A DNA stretch of 64,000 nt from NCBI RefSeq assembly GCF_018446385.1, contig NC_056001.1, positions 9,728,672-9,792,671 on the forward strand. The letters are read 5' to 3'. The stretch is from Zingiber officinale. Taxonomy: Eukaryota; Streptophyta; Magnoliopsida; Zingiberales; Zingiberaceae. Positions 15,201 to 25,387 of this stretch are shown here, piece after piece. Made by a program: the position numbers and the translations under genes. Within the stretch, counting starts at the first letter, position 1. Every line of letters starts with the position of its first letter. The notes below the pieces were generated by a model that saw nothing but the letters and a program-made list of their open reading frames with translations, searched no databases and had not been told where the DNA came from.

Positions 15201-18200
15201 AAGAACTATGCTTGATGATTGATTTGCCTTTTTTACTTAGCATTCTGAATTTCTAAATGAGAAGGGGAACAACGGTAAAATTGTTGTCTTGTGACCTTGT
15301 GGTCATGGGTTCGAGTCGTGGAAACAATCTCTTGTAATGCATGAGTAAACCTGTTTACAATAGACTCAATGTAGTCCAACCCTTCTCCGGGATCTCGTAT
15401 TGGTGGGAGCTTCATATACCGGATTGTTTTTTTTTGTTTTTAATTTTGAATCTTTAAATGAGAAAAATGTCTTGCTCTACAGTTGGTCCTCATCAACTCT
15501 ACCAACAATCAATAATTCTTATTAGAAGTTGACTTCCTATAATAGCATGAATTTCTGACATCTCGTGGCTGTTCTTGTTCAAGATTTCTTTTTATGGCTC
15601 TTAACGGTGGTTGGACATTTCATAGTTATTTGAAGTGCATAAATTTGTGACTAAATTTTGATGTGGTTGAGGTTTGGACATGGCATAAAATTTTCCATGA
15701 TTTTCTTATTTCTTCAGGTTGTCAATTTCTTTTTTTGGAATTTTGGAACATGTTGTAAAACCTTTGTTATTGTGATTTTCATATATCCCTTATGGGATTT
15801 TCCTCCTTTTCCATGTTTTTTATTGTCATCTAGCTAGCAATAAACTCCGACGGCACATTTATGCACTAGGCCTTCATACTAGATTATGTTCTTGCAGGTA
15901 TTGGGTATACGTTGGATCCTGACTTTTCCTTTGTGAAGATTGCTGCTCCATATGCTCAGGTCAAAATGGTTCATGCTTTTTTACTCGTCGGAGTCCTGAT
16001 TTTGGTTGCTAGTTGATGGTTTACTTTATTTTTCCCATCATTAATACTCACATCGCAAGCTATACATTATTGTCTTCAACACCATTCATGTTTCTGACCT
16101 TCTTCATTCAACATCTTTTGTGAAGTCAGGGCATCTTTCCTCAAAGAAATTTCTCATCCTTCGATTCATTGGTCTCATTTCTTTTAAATGATTTCTCACT
16201 TATATTTTTTTCATCGCCATCTGTATGAGAATCCTAAACCAACTCTATTTTGCTTTTAACACCCTTTTATTTTGCTTTCTAATTGTTAACTCCATATCCC
16301 TTGGCCATAGCTCACAACTGATAATTTTACTTCTAATGAAACCTTCAGGAACTACTTGACATACGACAGGAACAACGGGGTGGAGCTGAACTTGTTCAAG
16401 AGATACGTAAACAAGCTAATGATGTATGGGGAATATATCTTATTGGCTTTTCTTCCCATCTCTCAGTCTGATGGCTTGTTATATACAATTTGTTATTATA
16501 AGAGTTGCACTTGTATGCCTGACCATGCTAATGGCTTTTTCGGAGAATATTTCAGTTTTAGTTTAGCAATTTATGTTTTTTGATATTGCTATGCAGAACT
16601 TCTTGTCCATTTTATACTTTATTCACTAGCTTTTAATGGTAGCATAACATGAGCATGATCGACAATCTTACCTGATAAATTATTACAAATATTCACAAAC
16701 TTGAGATTATTGCTCCAAGCAACTTCCAATATTTTTTTTTAAATTTCAAAGTAATTGACTAGATTTCCCTTTTTCTTGATTTCATTTTCACTTCATTAAT
16801 TGCAGGCTCGGGATTCTACAATCTCAATGCCATACAGGATACAGAGAATAGAAGACATTGTGACCCAACTCGAGTCAGGAGATCTAAAACTCCGAGTTAG
16901 AGTGCTTGAGGTATCACTATGCACTACTGCACTTAACAATATTCCTATGTTTAAGCAACTGCATTTTGTCAAGGAGTCCTTTTGTAACTGAAGACATGGA
17001 TGACAAGGGAAATGGTCCATTGAAACAATATTGGAGCATTTGCTGAATGAGAAGCTTTTGCTCAAACCCTTTTCTCCAAAAAGAATACTTGTAGGATTTG
17101 ATCCATTTGACACAGTCGTTCCTGCTTCCTTATTCCTGCTGATTCAATATAGTTTGTTCCTTTCAATAGAATAATTATGACCAATATGACTACTCAGAAA
17201 GATTTGTTCTAGAATTACAGACTCATTTGCTGGAAAGGAATACTTGAGGGTTTCCTAGCTTTACTAAATCTTGATTAGGAATACTTGAAGGTTTCCTGGC
17301 ATTACTAAATCTTGACTAATCATGATCTACATAACCAATGCTGTAACCACCATCATCTCGTGATAAGGCTTCTTGAGACTATATTGGCAGAAATCTTGTG
17401 AATTGGTCTTCTCTTTGTGGAATTTATACAACCACGGCAAAGATGATCTGCTTTTTTCTCATAAATGAACCGTGATAATGTATTGGAAAGGCAAGAATGT
17501 AGCAAGTATTTGATTTTGTTTAACCTACAATGTCACGAGTCCCAAATACAGCTACATGGATCTTATGGGGCCATTGAACTTTCATAAGGCTATATTGATG
17601 GTAACCTCTGGATTATATATATCACATTAATTCTTTGAAATTATTTTCACTGGTCTCCTTTTGTCTCTCACATTTTCTATTCTAATCAATTCTAATAAAA
17701 ATTCAAGTTTGTCTTTGAACACATTCAAACCCTTATAACTTGTTTCTGTTCATTTTATTATCTATTAGGGTGTTGCACCTAATTAATCACACAGTAGCAT
17801 TTTGAGTTTTTCTAATAAGAGGGGGAAAAAGATTGTGAATTGTGATGGTATCAATATGTTGATTAGATTTTATAATTTGACATATTGAATTGATTATAAT
17901 TAAAAATGTGAGAGGCAAAGTAAAAGAAAATTTTAGTTGGAGTAACTAAAAGTGATAGAAGATCTAGGTGCTACTATTGATAAATTTGCATAAAGCTCAA
18001 TGGTTCAAAATGTGATATAAATAGTCTTTGCATAGGTGTTACTACTGATTTAGGTGCTATAATTAATGAATATCGTCAATAGGATATAAAGTGATTATGA
18101 AGAACTTGTAGGATTTCTGTGATTAATGTGCGTCTCAGATTATAAGTTATAAGACAGTGGTACAATTGGTCATACTTCTTGTGTCAACTATCTGGCAGTT

Positions 18201-19884
18201 AGGAAATAAAACATACAAAAATAAGTAGAGAGGAGACTAAGATGGATGTGTGAGGTTATTAGAAAATTTTTTTTCTAACATTTTATGTAAAATTCTTATG
18301 AATTTTTTTGTCCAACCGTCTTGACTATTCCTTAGCTTCTTTTCTATTTATTAATTTTTGAAATAATAGTGAAAATCATACCAATATTCTTACACTATGT
18401 AAAATTCTTAGGATTTTTTTTGTTCAGCCATTTTAAATATTCCTTTTTTTTTCTGTTCATTTTCGTTTGAAATAATAATGAATATCATACCAATTGTTTT
18501 GTGTACTTAAATAACCTGATTGTAAAAATGGAAGTAATATAATTAAATAATGAAATTGTTACTTTATGTACCTTTGTGGCTTTTATAGCTGTGCTGCTAA
18601 TTGACTGGCATTCTTTGTTCACTTACCATTCCCCTTTTTTCCTCTTGATTGCTACCATGTGTTAATATCCATGTCAAGATTTTAGAACTTAAATGTGATT
18701 CATGGATTCTTTATGATTTACTCATTCTCCAGTCAGAAAGAGCTGCAAGAAAAGCCTCAGTGTTGCAGATGGCTACCATTTATACTGCCGCAAGTGGAAC
18801 CTTACTGAATATTGGAGTCACACTGAGCAGTCTGGGAAACCAACTGATTGCAAATGGATCTTTTATTGGCGCTGGTGAGTGATTAGTCTAACATAGATAT
18901 TAACAAAACTGCAAATTTTGAACTTTGTTTGATTGAAGCAATCTATAGTCTTCACGGATGCAAACTCATCTTGCATAGTGAACATTTATTTTAAGTGCGG
19001 TGAGTACAGCTGAGTAGTCGATGATCCCCAGTTTCATTGTGGTGCTGTCACCTCCAGTGACATAGTAAGCTAATCAACATATTCACTGATCCAAACCGCC
19101 CCATTTTGTGGATTTTTTCTCCAGCACACAAGATTGGCGATCCACACAGTCATTGTCGGGTAAGCTTGAATCTTTAAAGATGGAGTAGCTTTAACTCTCC
19201 ATTTATTCTCTATTGATATAGGAATAACCCTTTATCATCAAAGAAAGGATGGCTTGCCCTTCTGCACCACTGTTTGCATCCTGCTTTACTCACCACCTCC
19301 TTGTCCAGGCAACTTAAGGTTTTTTAGTTGCAATTTTTGTTTCATGATCACCACCAGATTTCTGAGTGGTAGCAAAATAGTGACTATTCGTTTGTTTTTG
19401 AGTTGTGATATTTGTTCTGTCTAGCACAGCTAGTTCATGCAAGAGTGTTGCTGTCAATTGTCCTAGCTGGTGTAAAATATTCCGTTGATTGTCTCAATCC
19501 TTCCTTGCATGAGCTGCTATTGCTAGACTAAACCCCCGTGATTTACTTTCATTCCAGACAGTGGAGGGAACCAAGTGATGGTTCCACCTCTGCTGCCACT
19601 AGGATATCTCCACCTACCATGACATTTAATTCTGGTATAGCTCCTTAAACGAGATGAGGGACAATTAAACAATTTCTTCAGCTTTACTAACATTATTCCC
19701 TGCCTTTATTTTGTTTCTTTTGTGCACTCACAGATCAAGATGGTCTGTTAATTTTTTTAAAAAAAAATTCTGTAAACTTGGTAGTGTACTCACTCCTTAC
19801 AAACATGCAGGTGTCTTCCTGATTCTAGTACTCAGATCCATGCAAAGAGTTAAAAAGCTTGATAAATTCGAGAAGATGATCTGA
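239..19884 (+). CDS. ABC1K7: ABC1K7/SIA1-type plastid ABC1 atypical kinase, 17 exons
   Basis: Exons: 239-841, 1262-1405, 1887-2012, 2578-2665, 3262-3355, 4823-4916, 5013-5067, 5229-5320, 5715-5885, 13379-13435, 13535-13618, 13730-13814, 15898-15959, 16349-16423, 16806-16910, 18733-18874, 19811-19884. All have GT-AG borders and consistent phases, giving 716 residues. Seen: a Ser/Lys-rich N-terminus that fits a chloroplast transit peptide; the ABC1-specific KLGQ motif (about 225-228); the AAAS loop that replaces the kinase P-loop (285-288); a VVVK lysine (306); the catalytic HADPHPGN (440-447); DFG (460-462); and a hydrophobic C-terminal segment (about 660-702), possibly membrane-spanning. The family is known for atypical kinases of plastoglobules/envelope that affect prenyl-lipids and oxidative-stress responses. 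The C-terminal part matches my memory of Arabidopsis ABC1K7 (695 aa) better than ABC1K8. Intron 9 is 7.5 kb because of transposons, but all splice sites remain intact, so the gene is probably functional. Confidence 0.93.
3356..4822 (+). other. intron 5 of the ABC1K7-like gene
   Basis: This is a 1.47-kb AT-rich intron with many stops in all frames. I see no recognisable mobile element, RNA gene or repeat in it. Confidence 0.7.
6301..6765 (-). pseudogene. copia RT C-terminus / RNase H fragment
   Basis: The minus-strand translation contains a copia RNase H end: a [15 protein letters not shown] stretch, [10 protein letters not shown] (the usual R.KHIDI motif) and a closing [12 protein letters not shown] segment. 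Further upstream in the element it reads [17 protein letters not shown]. Frame breaks are present, so no intact protein can be made. Confidence 0.75.
6769..7945. mobile_element. LTR-like insertion (TGT...ACA) inside the copia remnant
   Basis: Copia similarity stops near 6768 and resumes near 7946. The segment between starts TGTTACGTCACCGCAAGTG and ends near CCCGTGACACA, so it has TG...CA ends. Its beginning resembles the outer ends of Ty3/Tat-type plant LTRs (constant text about a dry, repeated 'cell border' of cis elements is absent; only this terminal similarity is seen). It carries an internal duplication (7111-7324). No target duplication was found, perhaps because of the adjoining deletion. 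A solo LTR is the simplest reading. Confidence 0.4.
7111..7324. repeat. tandem duplication, 117-bp period
   Basis: Two about 97-bp copies (7111-7207 and 7228-7324) both start TAAGTAGAAGAG and end TTACACAGATCACTTCC, with roughly a dozen differences. They lie within the LTR-like insertion. Confidence 0.85.
7946..9200 (-). pseudogene. copia gag, protease and gag-pre-integrase remnant
   Basis: On the minus strand, gag (UBN2-like) is readable from about 9200 to 8710, including [17 protein letters not shown] and [12 protein letters not shown]. It then runs through a decayed zinc-knuckle region and a protease remnant with [10 protein letters not shown] near 8380, where the active-site DTGA/DSGA of the family is degraded. 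It ends with WNLIS and an LGYISKQ (gag-pre-integrase) near 7950. The related + strand copy at 52692-54800 shows the same order. Stops and frameshifts make it non-functional. Confidence 0.75.
9760..10110. repeat. array of ACACG..CGTGT dyad motifs
   Basis: This is a GC-richer island in AT-rich DNA with about ten degenerate copies of ACACGACC / GGTCGTGT-type half sites. Example pairs are GACACGAC with GTCGTGTC (about 9811-9858) and CCAACACACGGTCGTGTTGG near 9927-9946. In the orientation of the host copia element it lies between primer site and gag, i.e. in the 5' leader. Confidence 0.7.
10310..10321 (-). other. decayed tRNA-Met primer-binding site
   Basis: GTTTTGATACTA here corresponds to GCTCTGATACCA, the reverse complement of the usual copia primer site TGGTATCAGAGC, with three C-to-T changes. 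Two bases later (10324) the sequence TGTTAG begins, as expected for the LTR edge. Confidence 0.55.
10635..11364. mobile_element. MULE-like non-autonomous element, 730 bp, 10-bp TSD
   Basis: It is flanked by exact CCCTAATCCA copies at 10625-10634 and 11365-11374. The ends TAGTT... and ...AACTATT are only weakly inverted. A 9-10-bp duplication is typical of Mutator-like elements. There is no coding capacity. It includes three tandem copies of a 65-bp unit and an inverted GCTTAAGC-containing region near 11250-11300. Confidence 0.65.
10965..11166. repeat. three tandem copies of a ~65-bp unit
   Basis: Copies begin near 10965, 11036 and 11101. Each has TTGATGTTCATTTT, GAAGAGTCA and CAAGAAAAATGTGT, and ends in CATGCAAC. 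They lie within the MULE-like element. Confidence 0.8.
12100..13080. repeat. degenerate repeat region in intron 9
   Basis: Phrases such as CTCCAACTTTGG, CTTGGACATCATTGA and GATTCCAAGC recur every 60-80 bp. Copies near 12930-13060 align best (for example CATATTTGACTCCAACT and CATATTTGAATCCAACT). Short open frames here seem to be by-products. The origin is unknown. Confidence 0.35.
13815..15897 (+). other. intron 12 of the ABC1K7-like gene
   Basis: This 2.1-kb AT-rich intron holds a SINE (15264-15447). Apart from that and a weak possible MITE at 14095-14468, I see nothing recognisable. Confidence 0.7.
15264..15447 (+). mobile_element. tRNA-derived SINE, full length
   Basis: A 17-bp imperfect target duplication (GAATTTCTAAATGAGAA at 15247-15263; GAATCTTTAAATGAGAA at 15448-15464) flanks the element. 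Inside, GGGTTCGAGTC (about 15307-15317) is a good pol III B box. The 3' part GGGATCTCGTATTGGTGGGA, then CATATACCGGATTG and a T tract, has the layout of the Au-type plant SINE tail. It sits in sense orientation in an intron. Confidence 0.85.
16911..18732 (+). other. intron 15 of the ABC1K7-like gene
   Basis: This 1.8-kb AT-rich intron shows only a 41-bp tandem duplication at 17237-17318. Confidence 0.7.
17237..17318. repeat. 41-bp tandem duplication
   Basis: Copies at 17237-17277 and 17278-17318 both begin GGAATACTTGA and end TACTAAATCTTGA.TA, with four differences. Confidence 0.85.
18875..19810 (+). other. intron 16 of the ABC1K7-like gene
   Basis: This 0.94-kb intron splits a glycine codon (phase 1). 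I see no element or RNA gene in it. Confidence 0.7.
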
Positions 19885-19999
19885 CTGTTGGTCTGATAAA
19901 GTTACCAGTCCACATTTAGGTGTAATTGCATTAAATTTATACTGCATCGGGATGCACATTAAGCATCAAATATACAAGATGTAAAGATTTTGTTCTTCT

Positions 20000-20005
20000 A
20001 ATAAA
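20000..20005 (+). terminator. candidate polyadenylation signal of the kinase gene
   Basis: AATAAA lies 116 bp after the TGA stop at 19882-19884, in a T/A-rich 3' UTR context. Placement is plausible, but this hexamer is common in such DNA. Confidence 0.4.
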
Positions 20006-20671
20006 AACAAAGCAACTTATTTTTCAGCTCGTGTAGTGTTAAGTTTAAGAAAAATGATATGCATAAAGAAAGAATATTAGTGAAATGCTTAGGGACAGAT
20101 ACATCAAATGATGAACCTATAAAAAAATGAAAATGAAGTTTTATGGTTATCTCCACTTATGATCACATTTAAAAAAAAAAAAAAACTCGCGGAATTTATT
20201 TGAACTTATTTTTATGAAAAAAAAAGTTGAAAGATATTAGTAGGTCTAAAATCCATAAAACTAATATTTTTAGAAAATAATTTAAATACATTCCATTTGA
20301 TATTTATAATTAAAATCAATTGCAAAAATATACCTAGGCTTGTAATAGACATCTATTTTTGTTGATCGAAACTAACGCCAAATTGAGAAAAAATAAATTT
20401 TGAAATAGAACCAAACCAAAAATCAAGATCCGTTTTAATCTACTTCATTTTTTTCAAAACAAAAAAAATAAAAGAGTTTTAATTAACTAAACTCCTCTTC
20501 TTGGATGGCTATTTGTGTCTCCCGTTAATGGCGGCCTATCAACAGTTGTTACGGACTATAAACATGCCCCTCCTTTGACGTAAATCGTTGAACCATCTCC
20601 CTTTTGGTTTCTCTCCTCCTCCGCCGCCTCCCCTCCTCTTCATTTCCTCCTCTCGATTTCTCGAAAGGAGA

Positions 20672-21182
20672 ATGACTGTAAGTCTCGAGCGTTTATATTC
20701 AGCACCTTTTGTTTCAATAGTTTCTGGTTTCTTTTCCTCTCTTCTTTAACCTCGCTATTCAGCCAATGGATGATAGATCCAAACCTCTGTTTTCCAGTAT
20801 ATTTGCTCGTACAAAAAATCTTCATAATTCATGATATAAGTTTTAGAATTAATTATGTGTTTCTTTGACTTGGACAGGACAAGGGTCGTCCTCTGCCCAA
20901 ATTTGGCGAGTGGGATGTCAATGATCCTGCTTCTGCAGAGGGCTTCACTGTGATCTTTAACAAAGCTCGAGATGAGAGGAAAACAAGTGCCAAGACTAAC
21001 GAACAGAGGAAGTCTAGCAAGGAGGAGATGGCTTTTAAACAAGGACCTTATACTTCCAAGGCACATGCTGTAAGATAATTATTTACTCTTATAGATTTTC
21101 GTTTACATTTGATAATTAATTAATCATCTCATTGCGATAGCAGAAGAAATGGTTTTGCTGCATGGCACCGGCAGAACAATGA
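20672..21182 (+). CDS. RIN4/NOI-domain small protein, 3 exons
   Basis: Exons: 20672-20677 (only Met-Thr), 20878-21069 and 21144-21182 (or from 21141, adding one Gln). This gives 78-79 residues. The NOI signature is clear: LPKFGEWD (about residues 8-15) followed by [19 protein letters not shown]. It ends KKWFCC then six or seven residues; the CC pair is a likely S-acylation site. Family knowledge: NOI proteins are short relatives of the immune regulator RIN4, membrane-attached through C-terminal cysteines, and the PxFGxW core is the site recognised by effectors such as AvrRpt2. The 6-nt first coding exon is unusual but typical of this gene family. A TATA-like CTATAAAC occurs near 20548. Role in this plant is inferred. 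Confidence 0.88.
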
Positions 21183-22274
21183 GGAAGGAAGCCTGTGACG
21201 GTATTGGATATGCAGTCATGCTGGATTTATGTTATTTATAGCAAACAAATTAATATTGACAGATATTACAGCAGAAAGTAACCATTTGACAGTCTTCATT
21301 TGCAGATTTGCAGAAGCAGCTGAGTGAAGGCTAAATGGCATTTGAACGAAGAAGAAAAACTGGGATGAAGAAGAAAATCTGGATTACATGTTTGATATTT
21401 TTGTGTAGTTTTGTTTTCCATGGTTCAATCCTTTGTTTCTGTTAAACAATTTGCACTCATATGTATACATGTATGAATTAAGGGATGATGTGAATATGTA
21501 TTAATGTGTCTATTTACTGATCTTTGCTCTATTCTTATTCAACTATAGATTTAGCTAGTATAAATTAGAAAAACCAAAGGACTGGAATAATTTAAATTAT
21601 TTTATGAAAATTAAAAAGAGTTAATTATCTGTTTAATTCAATGTGTATTTGTTATGAAAATATAATTTATTTATTTTCTTCCTTAGATGACTAATTGGTC
21701 ATTCCCTTAATTAAAAAAATTAAGATTGTTTTTAACCATTTTTATATCAAAAATTAAGATTAAGATTTTATAATTTTTAACAAATAAAAAAGTGCATTTC
21801 ACATGTGAGAGTGATTTCTATATAAAAAAAATTAAAATGCGTTTAAGATGGTCATTAAGAATTAATTAATCTTTACAAATAAAAAACTAAAACTCATGGA
21901 TGTATATTTTTAACTAAAAATATAAATAAGTTTTTGAAACTCTAAGAATATTATTAATACTTTTTTAAAAAATAAATAAGTTATTTTTGGGTATGATTAA
22001 GGTTTTCATGAGTGTTTTCAAATCCCAAATCACTTATACAACTCAAGACAACTTTTTTCTCAATTAAAAAAGACCTTGGTATTCTAGAGGAAACTCCCAC
22101 AAATCTCTACATAATTTCTTATTTTCACAAAAATGGCAGTATCCATAAAAAATATCATAAAAAAACTAGAGACTAAAAATAAATTATTATTATTATTATT
22201 ATTATTATGATACACACACACACCAAATTCTGTCCTATAAAAAACATTTCAATTTTTAGTTAAAAATATTTTTA
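21183..22274. other. 3' UTR and AT-rich intergenic DNA
   Basis: The first 250 bp is probably the 3' UTR of the NOI gene and may contain a further intron (a TTTGCAG occurs near 21305). Then AT-rich sequence follows with an ATT microsatellite (about 22181-22208) and a short CA run (about 22213-22222). No gene was seen. Confidence 0.6.
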
Positions 22275-23161
22275 AAGTACATAATTATTTTTAAGGATTT
22301 AAAATAATTCATTTAAAAAAATACTTGGAGTTTCAAGGAATATTAAAAATTTTTGAGTTTAAAAATCTGTTTTTAGTTTAAAAAATCTAAAAAATAAGTG
22401 AGCCAAAATAATTTAAATTGTACTAAAGGCTCCATTTTAAAAGTACGTAATTATTTTTAAGGATTCAAAATAATTCAATTAACAAAAGACATGGGGTTTC
22501 AAGGAATATTTAAAATTTTTGAGTTTCAAAATATAGTTTTAGTTTAAAAAATCCAAAAAATAAGTGAGCCAAAATAATTTAAATTGTACTAAAGGCTCCG
22601 TTTTAAAAGTACATAATTATTTTTAAAGACTCAAAATTATTCATTTAACAAAAGACTTGGAGTTTCAAGGAATATTTAAAATTTTTTAGTGGATTCAAAA
22701 TAATTCAATTAACAAAAGACATGGGGTTTCAAGGAATATTTAAAAATTTTGAGTTTAAAATCTATTTTTAGTTTAAAAAATCCAAAAAATAAGTGAGCCA
22801 AAATAATTTAAATTGTACTAAAGGCTCCGTTTTAAAAGTACATAATTATTTTTAAGGATTCAAAATTATTCATTTAACAAAAGACTTGGAGTTTCAAGGA
22901 ATATTTAAAAAATTTTAGTTTAAAAATCTGTTTTTAGTTTATAAAATCCAAAAAGTAAGTGAGCCAAACTCATTTAAATTGTCCTAAGGCTCCGTTTTAA
23001 AAGTACGTAATTATTTTTAAGGAATCATAATAATTCATTTAAAAAAAGACTTCGAGTTTCAAGGAATATTTGAAAAATTTTAGTTTAAAAATCTGTTTTT
23101 AGTTTAAAAAATCCAAAAATAAGTGAGCCAAAATCGTTTAAACAGTACTACGGCTCCGTGT
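22275..23161. repeat. 166-bp tandem repeat array, about 5.4 copies
   Basis: Units start with AAGTAC(A/G)TAATTATTTTTAA at 22275, 22441, 22607, 22836 and 23001. Spacings are 166, 166, 229 and 165 bp; the long one contains an extra partial copy beginning near 22690. Each unit holds TTTCAAGGAATATT, AAGTGAGCCAAA and AAGGCTCCGTTTTAAAA. AT content is high. The size is in the range of plant satellite monomers, but the array is very short. Confidence 0.9.
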
Positions 23162-23600
23162 GAATTTCAAGAATAATCTTTTAAATTTTTTTATTTAAAA
23201 TCATTTATTGGGCAAATTGCACGGGGACATTATTTACATATGGTCAATTTCTGTAATGTGTCCTGGAATGGTGTAATTGGTACCTATATGGTATTATGAA
23301 TATTTAGTTTACTAGGTTTTGGAGTTAATTTATTAATGAATATAAAATATCTTGTTGGAATTTCTCAGGTAAAGGGTCGCTATTTTAGAATAAAATATTT
23401 TATTTAATTTATCTGTTTATATTTTACTATGAGATCGATAATATTAAATTACTTGTAGAATAATATCATCTTTTACTCCCATACATAAATTGTGGATGAT
23501 TTTTTTAAATATTTTTACTTACTTTTCAAATTGTGTCTAAAATATTTAAAAAATAACTAAATTTTGTAATGTCAAGAATATTTTAAACTTATTTGTAAGC
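23162..23600. other. AT-rich spacer
   Basis: There are no open frames of interest and no recognised repeats. Confidence 0.5.
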
Positions 23601-23699
23601 TTCATCTTATCTTAGTTAACTCACATTGATTATTGGTGGATTATAAGAGTTATACGGAGTTTATAGCGTCTTATTGTCTTTCTAATCATTCATGTGGCA

Positions 23700-23816
23700 T
23701 AGTATAGTCTCCACACTGGCAATGGAGAGGGGGTGGAATAAGTTTTTCAGAATTTTTAGCATAGTTTCCACACTGGCAATGGAGAGGGGATGGAATAAGT
23801 CTTTCATATTTTTTAA
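23700..23816. repeat. 57-bp tandem duplication in the LINE
   Basis: CCACACTGGCAATGGAGAGG occurs at 23711 and 23768, 57 bp apart. It is followed in each by GGTGGAATAAGT or GATGGAATAAGT. The length is a multiple of three, so the LINE frame is kept. Confidence 0.85.
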
Positions 23817-24001
23817 CATGTGGACGTTGCACGGTGGCTTTCAAGATTTGATAGAGGCCTTTCGGAGGGTATCAATTTATGGAAATGCCTAGGCTAAAGG
23901 CGAAATTCACATGTTGAAGGGTAAGCTATGATCTCTAGATAACAAACACTTCCAACACATTTCGAAAAAAGTAAAAAGGGCAAAGGAGTCTTCTCGCGCG
24001 C

Positions 24002-25373
24002 TGATAAGCCCGATTTTGTCGTGATTTGGGTATCAAATAATTTCACCGAACTCCTTTCTACACTAATGCAGTATAGGATGACTCGGATTGTCTCTCTCAA
24101 GGAATGTAAACAGTAGGATGATAGTCTTAGGATCAATTATTGTTGGCTTGGGTTTTCTAGACAAATTGGGATTTAAGAAATGACTTATGAACAAATAGAA
24201 GAAATAAGAACCAAAATTTATGCTACATTTGAAAATTCAATTCATGGAAAGTAACAAGAAAAGAATCTACTAATCTAAACTACTGCATTGAAAGAAATAA
24301 TAACCAAGAATAGCCTATTGCAACCATTAAGCAAACCTAAATTGCTTAGACATCAAGAACAGTACTCTTAACCGAAGGGTTCAAAGCAATAGCAAGAGAA
24401 TTTTGAATCAACTATGCATTGATCAACTACAACAAAACAACAATTCAATCAAAGATAAGGAAACTAATCAAACTAGGAAACCCTAGCTTGGATCTGATGT
24501 GTATCGGAGGAAGAACTCAGTGATGAAGATAACAGAGGAGATAAATTCGGCTGGAAATGGATCAAGATTAGAGGAAAAGAAGAAGCAACACTTATGATGG
24601 TTCAGATGGATGCGGAGCTTCAGGGAAGAAAGATCGTCGGCTGGAAGACAAAAGAATCGGCCGAGACCACCAGATTCTTCACCTTCTCTGCTTCTTCTTT
24701 CTCGCACAAAGTCGCGGCAGTGGGTTGAGATCAGATGATCGTGGCATCGCCGGTTGCTTGTGAAAGACCACCGCAGGAAGGGAAGTGCCCTTGACCTCGC
24801 TTGCTCGCCGGCGGTGGAGTGGATCAGAATCGCCGGAGAAGGATCACACCTCCTCTGTTTTTGACGCGAGGAATGTAGCAAATTGACGAAGGAAAAAGCA
24901 CTGTAGCTTCTCCCTTTTAAACCAGATCTGAGATCTGAATGGACGGATGAGATTTCTCAGAGTATAATCCAACGGTGAGATTTTATCTAAATCTGATCCA
25001 AAGGCTCAGATCTTCATCAAGGGTCCTGATCTACTCTCTCCTAGCTCGGATGGACCAAATCTTCAATGGATGGCTTAGATCTCTCTTAATCTTGAATGGA
25101 CAATCCAGATTGCTCCAGAGCTTGATCTCTTCATTTAAGCTTGGATTCGTGTTCAATCTGGTTTGGTCAACCTCGGATCCATGATCCCTTGATGCCTATA
25201 AAGAATATAACCAAATATTAGCATCAAATACCACAAATATGATATAATTTGCAATTAGGTCCATAAAATGGCTCTAACTCATGAAACATGATGTAAACAT
25301 GACTTTAACATATGAGAAGATTAAAATGTATACCTGTATGGATCAAAATATCATGATAAAATGATAGTTATCA
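24002..25373 (-). repeat. left LTR (3' LTR of the element), 1372 bp
   Basis: This copy is 11 bp longer than its partner because of an extra segment near 25290-25302. On + it begins TGATAAGCCCG and ends ATAGTTATCA. The minus-strand 132-codon frame at 24483-24881 recurs in the other LTR only because the LTRs are copies. Confidence 0.93.
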
Positions 25374-25387
25374 AATTCCCCCACACT
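25374..25387 (-). other. polypurine tract
   Basis: On the minus strand this reads AGTGTGGGGGAATT, directly abutting the LTR. This is the expected position for plus-strand priming. Confidence 0.8.

Noticed and set aside
24483..24881. 132-codon minus-strand frame, repeated at 30982-31380
   Set aside because: It sits inside the LTRs, so its duplication and conservation follow from LTR identity. No domain is recognisable.
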